From the NCBI RefSeq assembly GCF_031755915.1, contig NC_083387.1:14963001-15027000 (forward strand): a stretch of DNA of 64,000 nucleotides. The letters are read 5' to 3'. Source of the DNA: Ziziphus jujuba (taxonomy: Eukaryota; Streptophyta; Magnoliopsida; Rosales; Rhamnaceae). The position numbers and the translations under genes were made by a program. Below are positions 26,301 through 37,559 of this stretch, piece after piece. Each line of letters opens with the position of its first letter. Position 1 is the first letter of the stretch. The notes below the pieces were generated by a model, which was not told the DNA's origin, ran no database searches, and saw only the letters and a list, made by a program, of their open reading frames with translations.

Positions 26301-26513
26301 TTTTCACTTAGCATTGCTTTTATATCATCACCTAACTCAATTAAAGAGTATTGCAGAAGAAATTACTAAAAATAAATAGAAAAATATAATACCAGATTTT
26401 TGTGCAGCAATCGAATAAGACTAAATCCAGGCCTTGCCCTGCTACAGTAATATTTTATCATCTGTTTTCTTAACTTTCTCGGGAAACAAAAGCGTAGCAG
26501 TTGTCGAGTTTTC

Positions 26514-26553
<40 letters not shown>

Positions 26554-26723
26554 ACCTTGGAAGGAGGAAGAACTTCAGAGAAGAAGCGAGGGAGGCCACC
26601 ACGGGACTGGTTCACGTTAGCTGAGGAAGACGCGGATGAGAATGCTCGAAGCGTTGAGGTGAAGATCCATGAAGGGTTCAATAGACCTATAAAACGAGGT
26701 CGTACTGGAGCTAGGGATTGCAT
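23331..26723 (-). CDS. RsmE-type rRNA (uridine-N3) methyltransferase, organelle-targeted
   Basis: Eight minus-strand exons are supported by GT-AG sites, consistent phases and homology: 26723-26556, 26213-26140, 25311-25169, 25079-25033, 24943-24835, 24714-24653, 24378-24264 and 23482-23331. They total 870 nt, or 289 aa plus TAA. Residues 1 to about 38 are rich in Ser, Arg and Ala and low in acidic residues, like a plastid or mitochondrial transit peptide. The PUA-like N-domain follows (FWHMTKVLRL, then RVELFNGKGG), then ADWLVEKCTELG and the SPOUT knot signature LIIVGPEGDF with HRLRVETA near the end. Bacterial RsmE methylates N3 of U1498 in 16S rRNA using SAM, so the likely substrate is organellar small-subunit rRNA. 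No lesion was seen. The ATG at 26723 follows a TTG that would only add two residues. The C-terminal LTLWFDSQQMSDC is plant-like. Confidence 0.93.
26519..26551. repeat. (AG)n microsatellite in RsmE intron 1
   Basis: About 16 AG units sit 4-5 nt inside the first intron. On the transcript they appear as a CU tract directly after the exon 1 donor (GTATCC). Confidence 0.9.
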
Positions 26724-26830
26724 TTGCAATGCGCAAACACAAAATTACTGCTAGAGGAAGCTTTAAAATTGAAAATGAAGGAGCTGGAGAAGACGATGGG
26801 AGTTCGTGGGAAAATGTCGGATATGTGATA

Positions 26831-26838
26831 TGACGTCG
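26831..26838. promoter_or_regulatory. TGACGTCG, possible bZIP site upstream of RsmE
   Basis: A TGACG/ACGTCA core lies 108 nt upstream of the RsmE-type start codon. TGACG is a known core for TGA-class bZIP factors. A single short match such as this is weak evidence. Confidence 0.25.
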
Positions 26839-27066
26839 TTTCGAATAACATTAAATTAACTCGCACAGGCTTTTTTTTTGTTTGAATAAATAAATGCGCA
26901 GATCTCTAAATAATTTGTTAAAAATATACTGTTCTTTTTCTACAAAAATACTAAAATATATCCTTTTATCCAAAAAAAAAAAAAAAAAAAAGAAGGAAAG
27001 AAAGCTGTAATTTAATTGATCTTTATGATAATAGTTATTAATTAGAACTTTATAAGATACAAAAAT

Positions 27067-27598
27067 TGTTGGGAATATATCATAGATGAATATATGTAAA
27101 TACATGTGGACAATTTAATACAAAATAAATAAAAATAAATACAAAATAAATAAAATATTTTAGAACTTGTAGGTTTTTAAAATTTATCTACTTTCTAGAA
27201 AGGTTGACCGAGGTCTGTGTGGTAACACAGTGTCCTTAACACGTTTTATGCCCACCGATGCAGGAGTTTTGTAGCGAGCGTCTCCCAGGATACAACGGCT
27301 GCAAAAGCTTTCAGATTCAACATCTCTGAAACTTTTCTCTTCGAACTTTCTGTGTACCTTCACTTTATCACTATTTTTTTTTTTTGGTATTTCCTTCCAA
27401 AAATTAAAATTGAAAATTTTTTTTTTTTTTTTCGTGTAACCTTCAAACTCTCATAAGGAGTTATTTTCCCGTAAAACTCTCTCCCATTATATCAAAAATA
27501 TTATTTTATTTAAATAAATAAATAAAAATATTATATCAAAATTCAACAACCAAAAGTCCAAATCATTCACACTTGTGGACCTAGGCCCAACTCTAACA
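27067..27598. mobile_element. Solo LTR, 532 bp, with perfect 5-bp target duplication
   Basis: The sequence starts TGTTGGGAATATATC and ends CCAACTCTAACA, so both termini follow the TG...CA rule with short inverted ends. AAAAT flanks it on both sides (27062-27066 and 27599-27603). No internal retroelement region is present. The reverse strand begins TGTTAGAGTTGGGCCTAGG, a start familiar from plant Copia LTRs, so the parent was probably a minus-strand Copia element removed by LTR recombination. Confidence 0.85.
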
Positions 27599-28004
27599 AA
27601 AATTACTAATATAAGAAAAATATTCTCTTGAAATGAAAATTCAAATTTACTTACAAAATAAAAACAAAAAAAAGATATATATTAAAAAATCTAGTATCTA
27701 ATGAATACTAAAATAAATAAGGATATGCGAAAAACAACACTGAGCAAAGAAAGAAGTAAAACAGACAGCAATTGAGTCAAAATATGTAGCTCATATTGGA
27801 GGCTTGTACAAAAACCTACTGATTACAACCCAGAATATTACCCTTTTTGTCTTTTTCAATCCCTATCAAAAACGTGACAAAACCCCAAAAAACAAAAAAA
27901 GAAGCAAATTACATAGAGAATACTATCTACTCGCTTGCTTCACCACTCCTGTTAGAAAATTGAGCGACTTGGAATACATACTGTGACAAAACAACAAACA
28001 CCTA

Positions 28005-28678
28005 CTACGCATCAGATAGTGTCCTCTTCCTCCTCCCCATGATTTCTTCGTAGCTATACCCTTTATCACTGTCTTCCTCATCCTCGTCGCCATCGTCGTC
28101 ATTATCATCATCTTCATCTTCAGATAGTCTCCTCTTCCTCATCGTGATTTCGTTGTAGCTATATTCCTCACCATGTCCTCCTCCTCCTCATCAGCGTCAG
28201 CGTCAGCATCATCGTCATCATCAGATACCATATCATCCCCTTCAAACCCATTTCCCAAACTATCAGATCCTATCCCAAGCCTTCTTCGTCGGAACCGGAA
28301 CGACCTTATGCATTGGCTGCCGAAACATGGAAAACACCACCAGCCGGAGCTACTGATCCTCCCTAATCTCCTTCAAGATCAGCGTCTTCCTTATTTTCCC
28401 AACAGCCTTCACATCCCCGAATCCCACACCATCTTCAGAGTACCACCATTCGTGCACGACCCTAACGACGCCTGCAATGCGGCGTGCCTTGGAACCTGCG
28501 GTGAAGCCGGAGTGGTAGAAGAAAAAGAGGTCGCCGAGTTTCATGGACTTGAGGTACTTCTGGGTGACCTTGTTCTTGCTGCCATTCCAATTGGTTATAC
28601 CTCCATTGGCTCTCTGGTCTTCCCACGACCATGTGCTTGACTCCGTCATCAAAAGCCAATACTTTTCACTTTTCCCAT
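28005..28678 (-). pseudogene. EVE-domain protein, decayed tandem copy
   Basis: This is a relic of the neighbouring EVE-domain gene. It retains KYWLLMTES, WSWEDQRANGGITNW, LKSMKLGDLFFFYHSG, KARRIAGVVRVVHEWW and KVVPVP. The ATG equivalent at 28676-28678 is out of frame with the domain. An in-frame TAG follows KEIRED, and DRI is followed by TGA where the intact copy reads RICSLG, from a small indel. Beyond this an acidic tail survives in another frame with two similar motifs (YSYNEITMRKRRLS and YSYEEIMGRRKRTLS) that the intact copy lacks. Its 3' flank matches that of the intact copy, for instance TCAAAATATGTAG(C/T)TCATATT near 27779 and 29284, so the pair arose by local duplication. Confidence 0.85.
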
Positions 28679-29476
28679 CGTTGAAACTTCTTAACGTCTG
28701 ACCCTTTCCTTTTTTTCTTTTTTTTTTTCTTTTTTTAATAGCTCGTCTGCTTGGACGGCTTGTTTTCGAACAGTTTTTAGGGGCATTTTGGTGGAACATA
28801 TATAAGGACTTGGAAATGTGAGATTTATTTTGCATACGGCGAGAGGTTCGGCGCCTATGGATCCTTGAACCTCCTTTATCGGATTTTTTTTTTTTTTTTT
28901 CAATTTTGAATTTTGAACCTTGTTTTGAAGTTAAAGCATTTTCTTTTTTTGCTCGTCTGCGCTGAGCCTGTCACAGACATCAAAGAACGTTGGGATTATC
29001 CTGATTGATGCACAAAGGAAATTAGCTTAGCAAGCGTCCAATTTTGAGAGTGAATATGCCTTTGCTTATCACAGAAAATGTGCTGCTTCAACGAGTTCAA
29101 TACCATTAGAGATCCTTGACAAACCAAAGCTACTTAAAAGAAGAAATTAGCCGGACAGCATGCAAAATTAACTCAAAAAAATAGTACGAGGAAAAAAAAA
29201 AAAAAAGGATCCGAATCCAATAATTGCTAAAATATATAACATAAGTTGGGTAAACAAAGCAATAAAAACAGATAGCAGCTGGGTCAAAATATGTAGTTCA
29301 TATTTACTTTTTGAAGCTTGTTAATCGTACCCTTTCTTTCTCCCAAACAAAACAAAAAGGTGAATTACACAGAACCTATGTTCTGCTTCACTACTAGTGA
29401 TTACTGTTCAAAAAGATCGGGTTATTAGGATACATAGACATATCTACAAACATCTACCACGCATTACATCATCAAA

Positions 29477-29956
29477 CTAGTCGTTTTCCTCCTCCTTATC
29501 GTTGTCATCTCCATCATCAAAAGCGTCAGCATTTCCATAATACCCATTTCCCAAACTACAGATCCTATCCCACACATTCTTCGGAACCGGAACAACAGAT
29601 AGCCTTGGCTGCTTAAACAGAGCAAACTCTTTGAGTCCATCATCCCCCTTCATCTCCTTCAAGTCCACCAGCTTCCTCATCTCTCCTACCTCCTTCACAT
29701 CCACAGCGCCGTCTCCGCTGTCTTCATCTAAATACCATTCGCGGATGACAGAGACAACGCCCACGACACGGCGAGCCCTAGCGCCTGAGTGGTAGAAGAA
29801 GCAGAGATCGTTGAGTTTCATGGACTTGAGGTTTTTCTGCGCCTGCTTGTTCTTGACGCCGTCCCACTTTGTTATGCCTCCATTGGCTGTTTGGTCCTCC
29901 CACGACCACTCACCTGGCTCCGTCTTCAAGAGCCAATGCTGCTGCTCTTTTCCCAT
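29477..29956 (-). CDS. EVE (PUA-like) domain protein, THYN1 family
   Basis: A single-exon gene of 159 aa with its ATG at 29954-29956 and TAG at 29477-29479. HWLLKTEP, WSWEDQTANGGITKWDGVKN, LKSMKLNDLCFFYHSG, ARRVVGVVSVIREWY and LKEFALFKQPRLSVVPVP form a nearly complete EVE domain at about residues 6-135. This is the fold of thymocyte nuclear protein 1. A short acidic tail (DDGDDNDKEEEND) follows. EVE domains are PUA-like and some bind modified bases in nucleic acids, so a nuclear nucleic-acid role is plausible, but the plant substrate is unknown to me. No lesion was seen. A T28 run (A28 on the transcript strand) lies about 58-85 nt upstream of the ATG. A decayed copy lies 0.8 kb downstream. 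Confidence 0.9.
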   Translation of the reverse strand: MGKEQQHWLLKTEPGEWSWEDQTANGGITKWDGVKNKQAQKNLKSMKLNDLCFFYHSGARARRVVGVVSVIREWYLDEDSGDGAVDVKEVGEMRKLVDLKEMKGDDGLKEFALFKQPRLSVVPVPKNVWDRICSLGNGYYGNADAFDDGDDNDKEEEND

Positions 29957-30010
29957 GACCTCTTTGATGTCCGATTCTTCGTGCTCTATTGCGCTGGTTG
30001 TTTTTGTTCT

Positions 30011-30013
<3 letters not shown>

Positions 30014-30041
<28 letters not shown>
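30014..30041. repeat. Poly-T tract in the EVE gene leader
   Basis: 28 consecutive T on the plus strand, an A-tract on the sense strand of the EVE gene, between its start codon and the E2F/site II motifs. Confidence 0.9.
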
Positions 30042-30045
<4 letters not shown>

Positions 30046-30082
30046 GCGGTGGGGAGAAGTAGGTGTGGAGGAATTGGGAAAG

Positions 30083-30155
30083 TGGCGGGAGAGAATATGG
30101 CGTTTGGCGCCAAATGCATCGTTGGACTTGGATCTGATATGGGCCTACAAGGCCC
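30083..30155 (-). promoter_or_regulatory. E2F and site II motifs upstream of the EVE gene
   Basis: The palindrome TTTGGCGCCAAA (30103-30114) matches the E2F/DP consensus in both directions, and GGCGGGA lies at about 30084. TGGGCCT (30140-30146) and AGGCCC (30150-30155) are site II type elements, which in plants bind TCP factors in proliferation and housekeeping promoters. They lie 130-200 nt upstream of the EVE start codon. Cell-cycle-linked expression is inferred from the motifs only. Confidence 0.6.
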
Positions 30156-30188
30156 GTTTATGTATTTTGGCTTTCGGATTCTTTTGAG

Positions 30189-33100
30189 TTTTTTTTTTTT
30201 TTTTAATGAATTTTTTTTATCATAACTAAGATTGGCCAGCTCATCCGCCACAACATTGCACTCATAAAAAACATGTTTAATGGAGAAGCCACTACCTTGA
30301 TGAATCAAATCACGACAATTCTGGATGATGTTAAAGCAAGGGTATTCACTCTGCAATCCATTGGTAATCTAAAAGACGACAATTGCGGAATCCATCTCGA
30401 ACAAAACATTACAAAAATGTCATTCATGAAGGAGCTTTAATCCATAAAATAATCCCAAAATTTCAGTAAGGATACAACTCATTTTCTCCAGGTTTACAGA
30501 ATAACTAACAAGCTAAATACCCTTACAATCCCTTATTACACCTCCAGCACCAACAGCGTTCAAACTTGATTCAAACCTATTATTTGTATTTAATTTAAGA
30601 AACCCAAGGGCAGGAGGTATCCAACTAAGCCAAACAGTATCATAGGTTAAAGGAGATAAACCATGTTGAAACACTACAACCATATCCCAAGCATAATGAG
30701 TAAATAACAGATCTAACATTAATAGGCCATCTGAAAATGTGATCAAAGATAGATTTGAACCTCCACTTCCAAATGAGCCAACAACCAACAGCATTATTCG
30801 AATTTCCCCTATGAGCTGTAGACAAAAAAATCAATCTAAAATTTTCTTGTAAAGTTTATAACAATCCAATCATCCCAATTATAATTGAAGAAGTTTGCAT
30901 CAAATTCTAGAACTCTTAAGGGATAGCCAAACTCCTTTAGCAAACCTACAATCCTTTAAGGCATGCAGTAGGCCCACAATACCTTGATGGCATAAAGAAC
31001 TGTCTGTAGAAATAGAAAGACCTTTATGAGCTCTGCTCGCATTGGTTAAAACCCTTTCATAAACCAGCAGCCAACAAAAAAAGTGCACTCGAGCAATTGT
31101 ATCCAACTTCCATATACAATTCCATCCCCAATTATGCTGAAAAGAAATGTTCTCCAGAAAGTAATAGGCAAACCTCACACTCAAACTACGAGAAGAAGAA
31201 AAAGACCGTATAAGACTATCATCCTCAGAAGAACCAGCCGAGGTGGGGACACCAATAATCTCCTTTAATAAATCCATAGGAACCAAAGATTTCAAATGGT
31301 CAATCTCCTAATAGACTTCTTTGAGAAGCTTAGAAACTCTAAAACTCTAAGAGATATTAAGAATAGCTAGAGGATAATCTTGAAGACATTTACCATGCAA
31401 ATAAGGATCAATCCAAAAGAATAAAGATTTGCCATTACCAATATGCTAGGAAAGACCCTTAGACAGTAGATTTAATCCTTGTTTAATGCCTTTGCATTGG
31501 AAAAAAAACAGAGCATATTATCAAAATCAAAGTTAGAGGTGACTGGATTAAAACAATATTTACGTTTGAGAACCTGGGACCAAAGAGATTGATCACAATG
31601 CAACAATCTCCAAGCAAGCTTCATTAAAAAAGCTTCATTCATGCTGCAAGCCTTTTTAACTCCAAGACCATCATTAGAAGGATGCATGCAAATAATATTC
31701 CAATTAATCAAATGAATCTTTTTACCATTATCAAATCCTTGCCATATAAAGTTTCTATTTACTTTATCAATTTCATCACTGACATAAGAGAGATATTTAA
31801 GAAGCTACATCTGATAGAAAGGAATTATACTAAAAGCAGATTTAACTAGAGTGATTCTACCAACAAAGGAAAGAACTTTACATTTCCAAGAGCTAAGTTT
31901 ATTTCTCATCTTCTCCAAATTGGCATTATAATTAGTCTTGGCTATACCATCCAAAGATAGATGCATTCCAAATTATTTTCCAAGATTAGCAGCACTAAGT
32001 AATAATAGTCATGCTACAAATAACTATCTTGGCTACTTAGAGAAAAAAAGCTTAGATTTTTTAGCATTAATTCTTTGGAAGTATACTTGGAGAAAAAAAA
32101 GCTTAGATTTCTGAGTGTTAATTCTTTGGCCAGAAACCAAACAAAACTCCTCCAAACACTTCAAAACCAGACAAACTTGATCAGTTGAAGCCTTTGAGAA
32201 AATAATCAAATCATCTGCAAACATGAGATGAAAAACAGGGGGACCATTTATAAAAGTCTTCAAGCTTTTCCAGTTACCACACAAATATTTTGAAAGATAA
32301 TATGAACAACTTCTCTATACAGAGAATGAAAAGACACGGGCAAAGAGGATCCCTCTTTCTAATGCCTCTATTAGGAGTGAAGCTACGAGTGAGTTCCCCA
32401 TTCCAAACAATTTGAGTTTTGTCCACTTTAATGCATTTAAGGATTAAATTGACCATCGATTTGCTTGTCTCCTTTAAATTCTGCTCGATAAAACACCAGT
32501 TAAGCCTATCACGGGCCTTTTCCAAGTCAATCTTCCACATGATCATCCCTTTCTTAGATCTAGATTTATTGAAAAGACGTAGCATTTCCTGAGTAATAAC
32601 AATATTTTCTGTAGTTTGTATTCCAGAGATGAAACTGGCCAGATTGAGGACATATGATCTTGCCCATAATAGGCCTTAACCTTTGAACAATAGCTTCATT
32701 AATGACTTTGTAAAGAGTATTGCCATGCTTTGAAGACAATCAATTTTAGGAATCACTGATATCAAGGTATCATTAAATCTTTTGGCAAGCAACCTGTAAG
32801 AAAAAAAATATCTTCAACCAAAAAATAGATCTTATGACCAACAAGACTCTAATACCTTTGAAAGAAAGTAGCAAGCAAAGCATCCTCACCAAGAGCTTTC
32901 CAAGGTCTTATATTAAATGAAGCTTGTTTAATCTCCTAATCCTCCACATCTTTATCCAGGATAAGCAAGTTAGTAGCTTCAATACTAGCAAAAAGATTAG
33001 GGAGCTGAGGAACAGCAGTATCAGTGACTTCATAAGTGTAGAGGCTCTCAATATAGCTAACTGCCATCTCTTTAAAGGTAACCTTGTCAGAAATCCAATT

Positions 33101-35603
33101 ATCATTAGCATCTTTCAATAAATCAACCTTATTCCTCCTTCTAATTAATGTAGAAAGATGGAAATATTTAGTGTTGCTATCACCATTTTGCAGCCAAGTA
33201 CGCTAGGACTTTTGTTTCCATAGATACTCATCCTACTCTAAAACCCCATTAAGTTGAGAAAGCAAATTAAGCTCTAGAGATTGCTAAAAGAATTATTTGC
33301 AGAGCACTTTTTTTTTTTTTTTTTTTTGAATACCATTCAATCTTGCCAAAAACCTGTTTCAAAATGCAGTCTGATTCCAAGTCATTAGGTTCTGCTTAAA
33401 CTTCTCAATTTCCGGAGAAAAGAACCTCTAGTATATTGAAATTCAGAATTAACAAAAGCATTGAATTGATCATGAAGAATCCAAGCCATTTCAACCTAAA
33501 GGCTTGAGTCACGGATCAACAAAATTAGATTTCTCAATCATTAATAGGATGGGGTGATGATCTGACATGGGTCTTGGAAGATTTTGAACAACAGCTTCAG
33601 GAAAGGTTGTTCTCCAATTCACATAACAAAAGGCTTTATCAAGCCTTTCTCTATCTAAATGCTAACCATGCCTCTTATTACTCCAAATATACTTAGCTCA
33701 TAAGTCAATAAGATAGCATTCTTCAATTAAATTAGTACTTCCAGAAGTGGAGGACACATTAACATCAGCCCTTTTCTCTTCTCTTGATTGTTAGGAACTT
33801 CATTGAAGTCACCAGCAATCAACCAAGGAAAGGCATTTATCTTACAAATCTCCTTAATGGCATTCCAAAGTTTATATCAAATGCATGTAACCGGACTAGC
33901 ATAGAGAGTAGTAAATAGCCACTCCCCTTTCTTACAATGATTAATGATGACATTTATCATTTGATTAGAAAGAGAAACCAGTTCAAAATTCAAATGTTCA
34001 TCTCTCCAGAGAAGCCATAAGCCACTAGAAAACCCATAGAATCCACTTTGACTACATTATTTTAACCAATCCGCGAGATACTCATTACAGCTCGATTTCC
34101 ACTTTTACAGGTTTCCATTAGTACTAAAAAATCCACATGCTACGGACTAATATTCCTCAAGGTGTGGATAAACTCAGCACTGCTAGCACTTCTAACATTC
34201 CACAACAAAATATTCATAAAAACAAAAAAGAAAAAAGTATAGAACAGTACCTAAGAGGTAAAGTCGTCAACCAACTTCTCATCAACATAATGACTAGAAA
34301 ATGCAAAGAATTGATATCTTTCACACTAGAGTAGCATTTGATTAGCAAGTAGTAGACATTGATAAATCTGGGGGTTTGGGCTCAATGGGTTAGCCGGCTC
34401 TAGCTTTTTGCTTAGAACCAAAATCCCCTTCATAATTGTCTGTCAAATGAGAACAATTCTGTTCATGTTCTCTTTGAAATCAATAAAGGAAACCACACTT
34501 CGATTTACTACCATGGTATATGAAAGCCCAGATTTTCCACTATCACCGTGCCTTCAGTCCTTTTTTGCATTTGAAGCTCGTAGCAACCTTACCTATGGTG
34601 AAACCCTGCTTAATATTGACAGACTTGTTCTCAGAAAACTTACATTTCCCAGCGAAATTGAACTCCCTAAAGCTATCCTTAACATGACACGAATTGGTAA
34701 CATCTTTAAGTAGTTTTCATCCTTCTTCGAGATGGAAACTCATAAATCATCAAGCAGAGGCTGAAAACTTGCTTCATTATGCAACTGAATATCATTTCGC
34801 TCTTGCTTCTCAATAACATTCATAACATTCTCATCTTCAATATTGTTGAACGTATCCAGAGTTATGAAAGCACTTTCCTGAACAATAGCATCTCTAGGCT
34901 TCTGAAGTTTCCTTTCTAAAGATTTCTAAAAGGCTTCCTAGTTTGAGCAATGAACCAAGGACCAAATTGGTTAGTATTACAATTTTCGTTAACAATGACC
35001 TCAACCTGCTTTTGAGCATCATTAGAAGGATCAACCTGGATAGGGTTCGCATTCAGATTTCCAGAAGGCCAATCAACTTTATCACAATTAGAGACCCTAT
35101 GCCCAATACATCCACAATGGAAATAAGTTGTACTAACTCCATCATATTCCACACTCTGAAAACGACATCCAATAAGCAACTTAGGAATTGGGGCTTGGAA
35201 ATATCAAATTCAATATATAACCAAGCAAACCTATCCCTATTAGCCATTTCAATGGTTCAATCTATTTTCAGAGTCTTTCCCAGTAAATTCCCAATTTTCG
35301 TTAGAACAGAATTGTGATAATACTCAAAGGGAAGGTATGGCAACCTTACCCATAAAGCTATATGATGGATTTCATCTGTGAAAGACTTTGACTTTCAACA
35401 CTAAACAGAGAGGTAATGGCCAATAATTATCCAAGGTCCTTCAAATAGGACTCGAGCTTGATCTTCCTTAGATGGAAGCTTAACCAGATAATACCCATTT
35501 CAAATATCAATGAGTTTGAGCTCACCATAAATGCGCCAATGCGATTGCAATCTTTGAATCAGGAAGTGTAAGGCAACATCTTACCAATAACCTCGATTAT
35601 CGA
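30189..35603 (-). mobile_element. L1-type LINE, main part (3' portion), degenerate
   Basis: This minus-strand element ends in an A-tail (T16 on the plus strand, 30189-30204). From its 5' side it carries an ORF1 DUF4283-like region (IQRLQSHWRIYGELKLIDI near 35560-35490), a zinc knuckle at about 35100 (FHCGCIGHRVSNC) and endonuclease-like sequence around 34200-33900. The reverse transcriptase follows at about 32580-32100, with GIRKRDPLCPCLF and FADDLIIFSKAS. Then come a zf-RVT region (31295-30900) and an RNase H end (WIPPALGFLKLNTN; ECNVVADELANLS). Many stops and frameshifts make it inactive. Its 5' part resumes at 43700 beyond an inserted hAT element. Confidence 0.85.
35596..35603. repeat. 8-bp target duplication, left
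   Basis: ATTATCGA directly precedes the hAT terminus TAGGATGGGTAAAACC. Its partner ATTATCAA (43700-43707) follows the right terminus. Seven of eight bases agree, and 8 bp is the hAT duplication length. Confidence 0.7.
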
Positions 35604-35940
35604 TAGGATGGGTAAAACCAGGGAAGTAAAAATCGGCGAGACAGTGGAAATGTCGATGACAGTTTCCGTTGTCGACGCTGTCCGACACCAACAGAGGGGG
35701 GGAGGGGGGGGAAGAAGTTTCTTGCACGCGTGTCGTCGATCTGTCGCCGGAATCGATGGAATTCGACGGAATCGTCCATTGTCGATAAAGATGTCGGGTT
35801 TTGGGTGGATAAGGTGGAAAGATCGGACCGGTTGTTGACGGGAAAATGTGGAAATTTCTGGATATATCGGCTGGACTGGTTCATACCTTTACAGTTTTAC
35901 TAATCGAAGATAATTATATTTACATATGAAATGAGATGAG

Positions 35941-36186
35941 AATAATGATTGGGAATGAAGAATTCATTCGGTTCGGGGGGGAATAAAGGGAAATTGATGC
36001 AGCAAACAAAGAATCAATCCAATTAACCAAACAGCAGAAGAAAAATACAGAAAAAATAAAGAAAATAATGATTGGGAATGAAGAATTCATTCGGTTCGGG
36101 GGGAATAAAGGGAAATTGATGCAGCAAACAAAGAATCAATCCAATTTTCCAAACAGCAGAAGAAAAATACAGAAAAAATAAAGAAA
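35941..36186. repeat. Tandem duplication, 2 x about 123 bp
   Basis: Two nearly identical copies (from about 35941 and about 36064) each contain ATGATTGGGAATGAAGAATT, a CGGTTCGGGG stretch and AAACAGCAGAAGAAAAATAC. They lie in what reads, on the minus strand, as the intron downstream of the captured NAC exon. Confidence 0.9.
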
Positions 36187-36228
36187 ACTAAAAAGTTAGA
36201 AGAGCAGAGCAGAGAGAAAGAGAAATAC

Positions 36229-36346
36229 CCAGGGCTCCCATTTGCAGTCGTCGACTTCGGGGATAACCTGGACATTGGAATGAATCTTCGTCGGTGGGCC
36301 TGAATCTAAAACCTAGAGGTAGCGATTCCAGCGACGCTACTCCCAT
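36229..36346 (-). pseudogene. NAC transcription factor first-exon fragment
   Basis: The minus strand starts with an ATG at 36344-36346 and reads MGVASLESLPLGFRFRPTDE, the start of a NAC DNA-binding domain (subdomain A). An internal deletion then removes roughly the NHYL segment and shifts frame. The next frame resumes VQVIPEVDDCKWEPW, ending at a GG|GTATTTCTC donor, which fits a NAC intron 1 position. The LPLGFRF and IPEVDxCKWEPW wording is closest to NTL-type, membrane-anchored NAC proteins. No later NAC exons are present. It lies inside the composite hAT and seems to carry NAC 5' flank and part of intron 1, so capture by the transposon is likely. Confidence 0.75.
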
Positions 36347-36589
36347 ATCTCCCCTTCACGCACGCAGTCAGTCGTTTATGAAGCCTAGTGCTACTTCTTC
36401 AATTCCACCACTGTTTAGCTAATTTTTTCTCTTTTTGTTTATGATCTTTCCTTCTTGAATACCATTAACCATCTGTCAATTTGCTAGCAAGGCAAATAAT
36501 TTTTTTTTTTTTTTAACTCCATGTGTTATGAGTCTTGGGTGTTTGTGTTTGTGTGTGTGTTTGCTGTGTGTTTGGTCGGCCGGGAGAAG

Positions 36590-36815
36590 AATTGAAGGGG
36601 GAAGAGATGAGGGATACACAAAGAGAAGAGAAGAGAAGAGAAGAGAAAGAGGAGAGAAGAGATCGGCCGAGAATGGAGAAGTTTGAAGAGATGGCCGGCC
36701 GAGAAGAGAGAAGAGGGGAAAGAGAGGGCCGGCCGAAGGGGGGGAAGAGATGGGGGTTTCACAGAGAGAAGAGACGAGAAGAGAAGAGAAGAGAAGGCCG
36801 AAATTGGGAAATTGG
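36590..36815. repeat. Purine-rich low-complexity tract with GGCCGGCCGA boxes
   Basis: GAAGAGAAGAGA-type repeats are interrupted by (GG)CCGGCCGA at about 36579, 36662, 36692 and 36730. A TG-rich stretch precedes them (36539-36575). Long open frames occur on both strands only because of the repeat; no protein homology was seen. Confidence 0.7.
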
Positions 36816-37559
36816 GTTTTTTTTTTTTTGTTTTTTTGGTTGTTATTGGCTTAAAAAAAAATTGAATGAGAGGATGAGAGCCGAAATTGAAGAAATAAAA
36901 CATGAATGAATGTGCCGAAATGATTGATTGTTTGATTTTTTTTTTTCAAAATATTAATCAAGTATGATACTGAAAGTATAGGAAAAAAAATTTGAAATGA
37001 AAAAAATAATAAGTTTACTGTGAAGCCACATGCTCTGAGCCTCTGAGCCTCTGACTGAAAAAGTAAAAATGATGGAAAAAAAAATCATCAAACAATTGCA
37101 GAAACAAATAATACAATGAGAGAATTGCGGAAAGAAATAATAAAATAAAGTTATTATAGGCACGTTGGTGCTATCGTTTTTGTTTTATTTTTAAAGTACA
37201 TTCACGAGACAATTATAATTTTGAAGAGGTAAGAAAATGAATGTAGTATAAAAATGTGTGTATAGCACCTCAGCCATATTTTGATGTTTTGAATCCGTCT
37301 GTTTCACTTTCAGCATAAATCATAGAGAGAGTAAACATAAAGCTTCAGAAAAATGAAATTGAGTGCACGCGAAGTTTTCACTGAAGTAATTAGTTTTTAA
37401 TATTCTTTTCTTTCTTTATTCAACATTTATATTCATAAAAGGAAGAACTTTTGGAAGATCCACGTTAGAAAAAAAATCTCAATTCACAATTTCTAGATCC
37501 TCAAAAGTAAGCATTTCAATAATAAATATTGTTAAAATTGTGTTTATTATTTAACAATT

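Noticed and set aside
35604..35890. Minus-strand 95-codon frame at the LINE 5' side
   Set aside because: It lies within the hAT left end once the insertion borders are set. No LINE homology is present in it.
36526..36909. Roughly 125-codon open frames on both strands in the GA-rich tract
   Set aside because: Simple purine/pyrimidine repeats lack stops on both strands. No domain or start context supports a gene.
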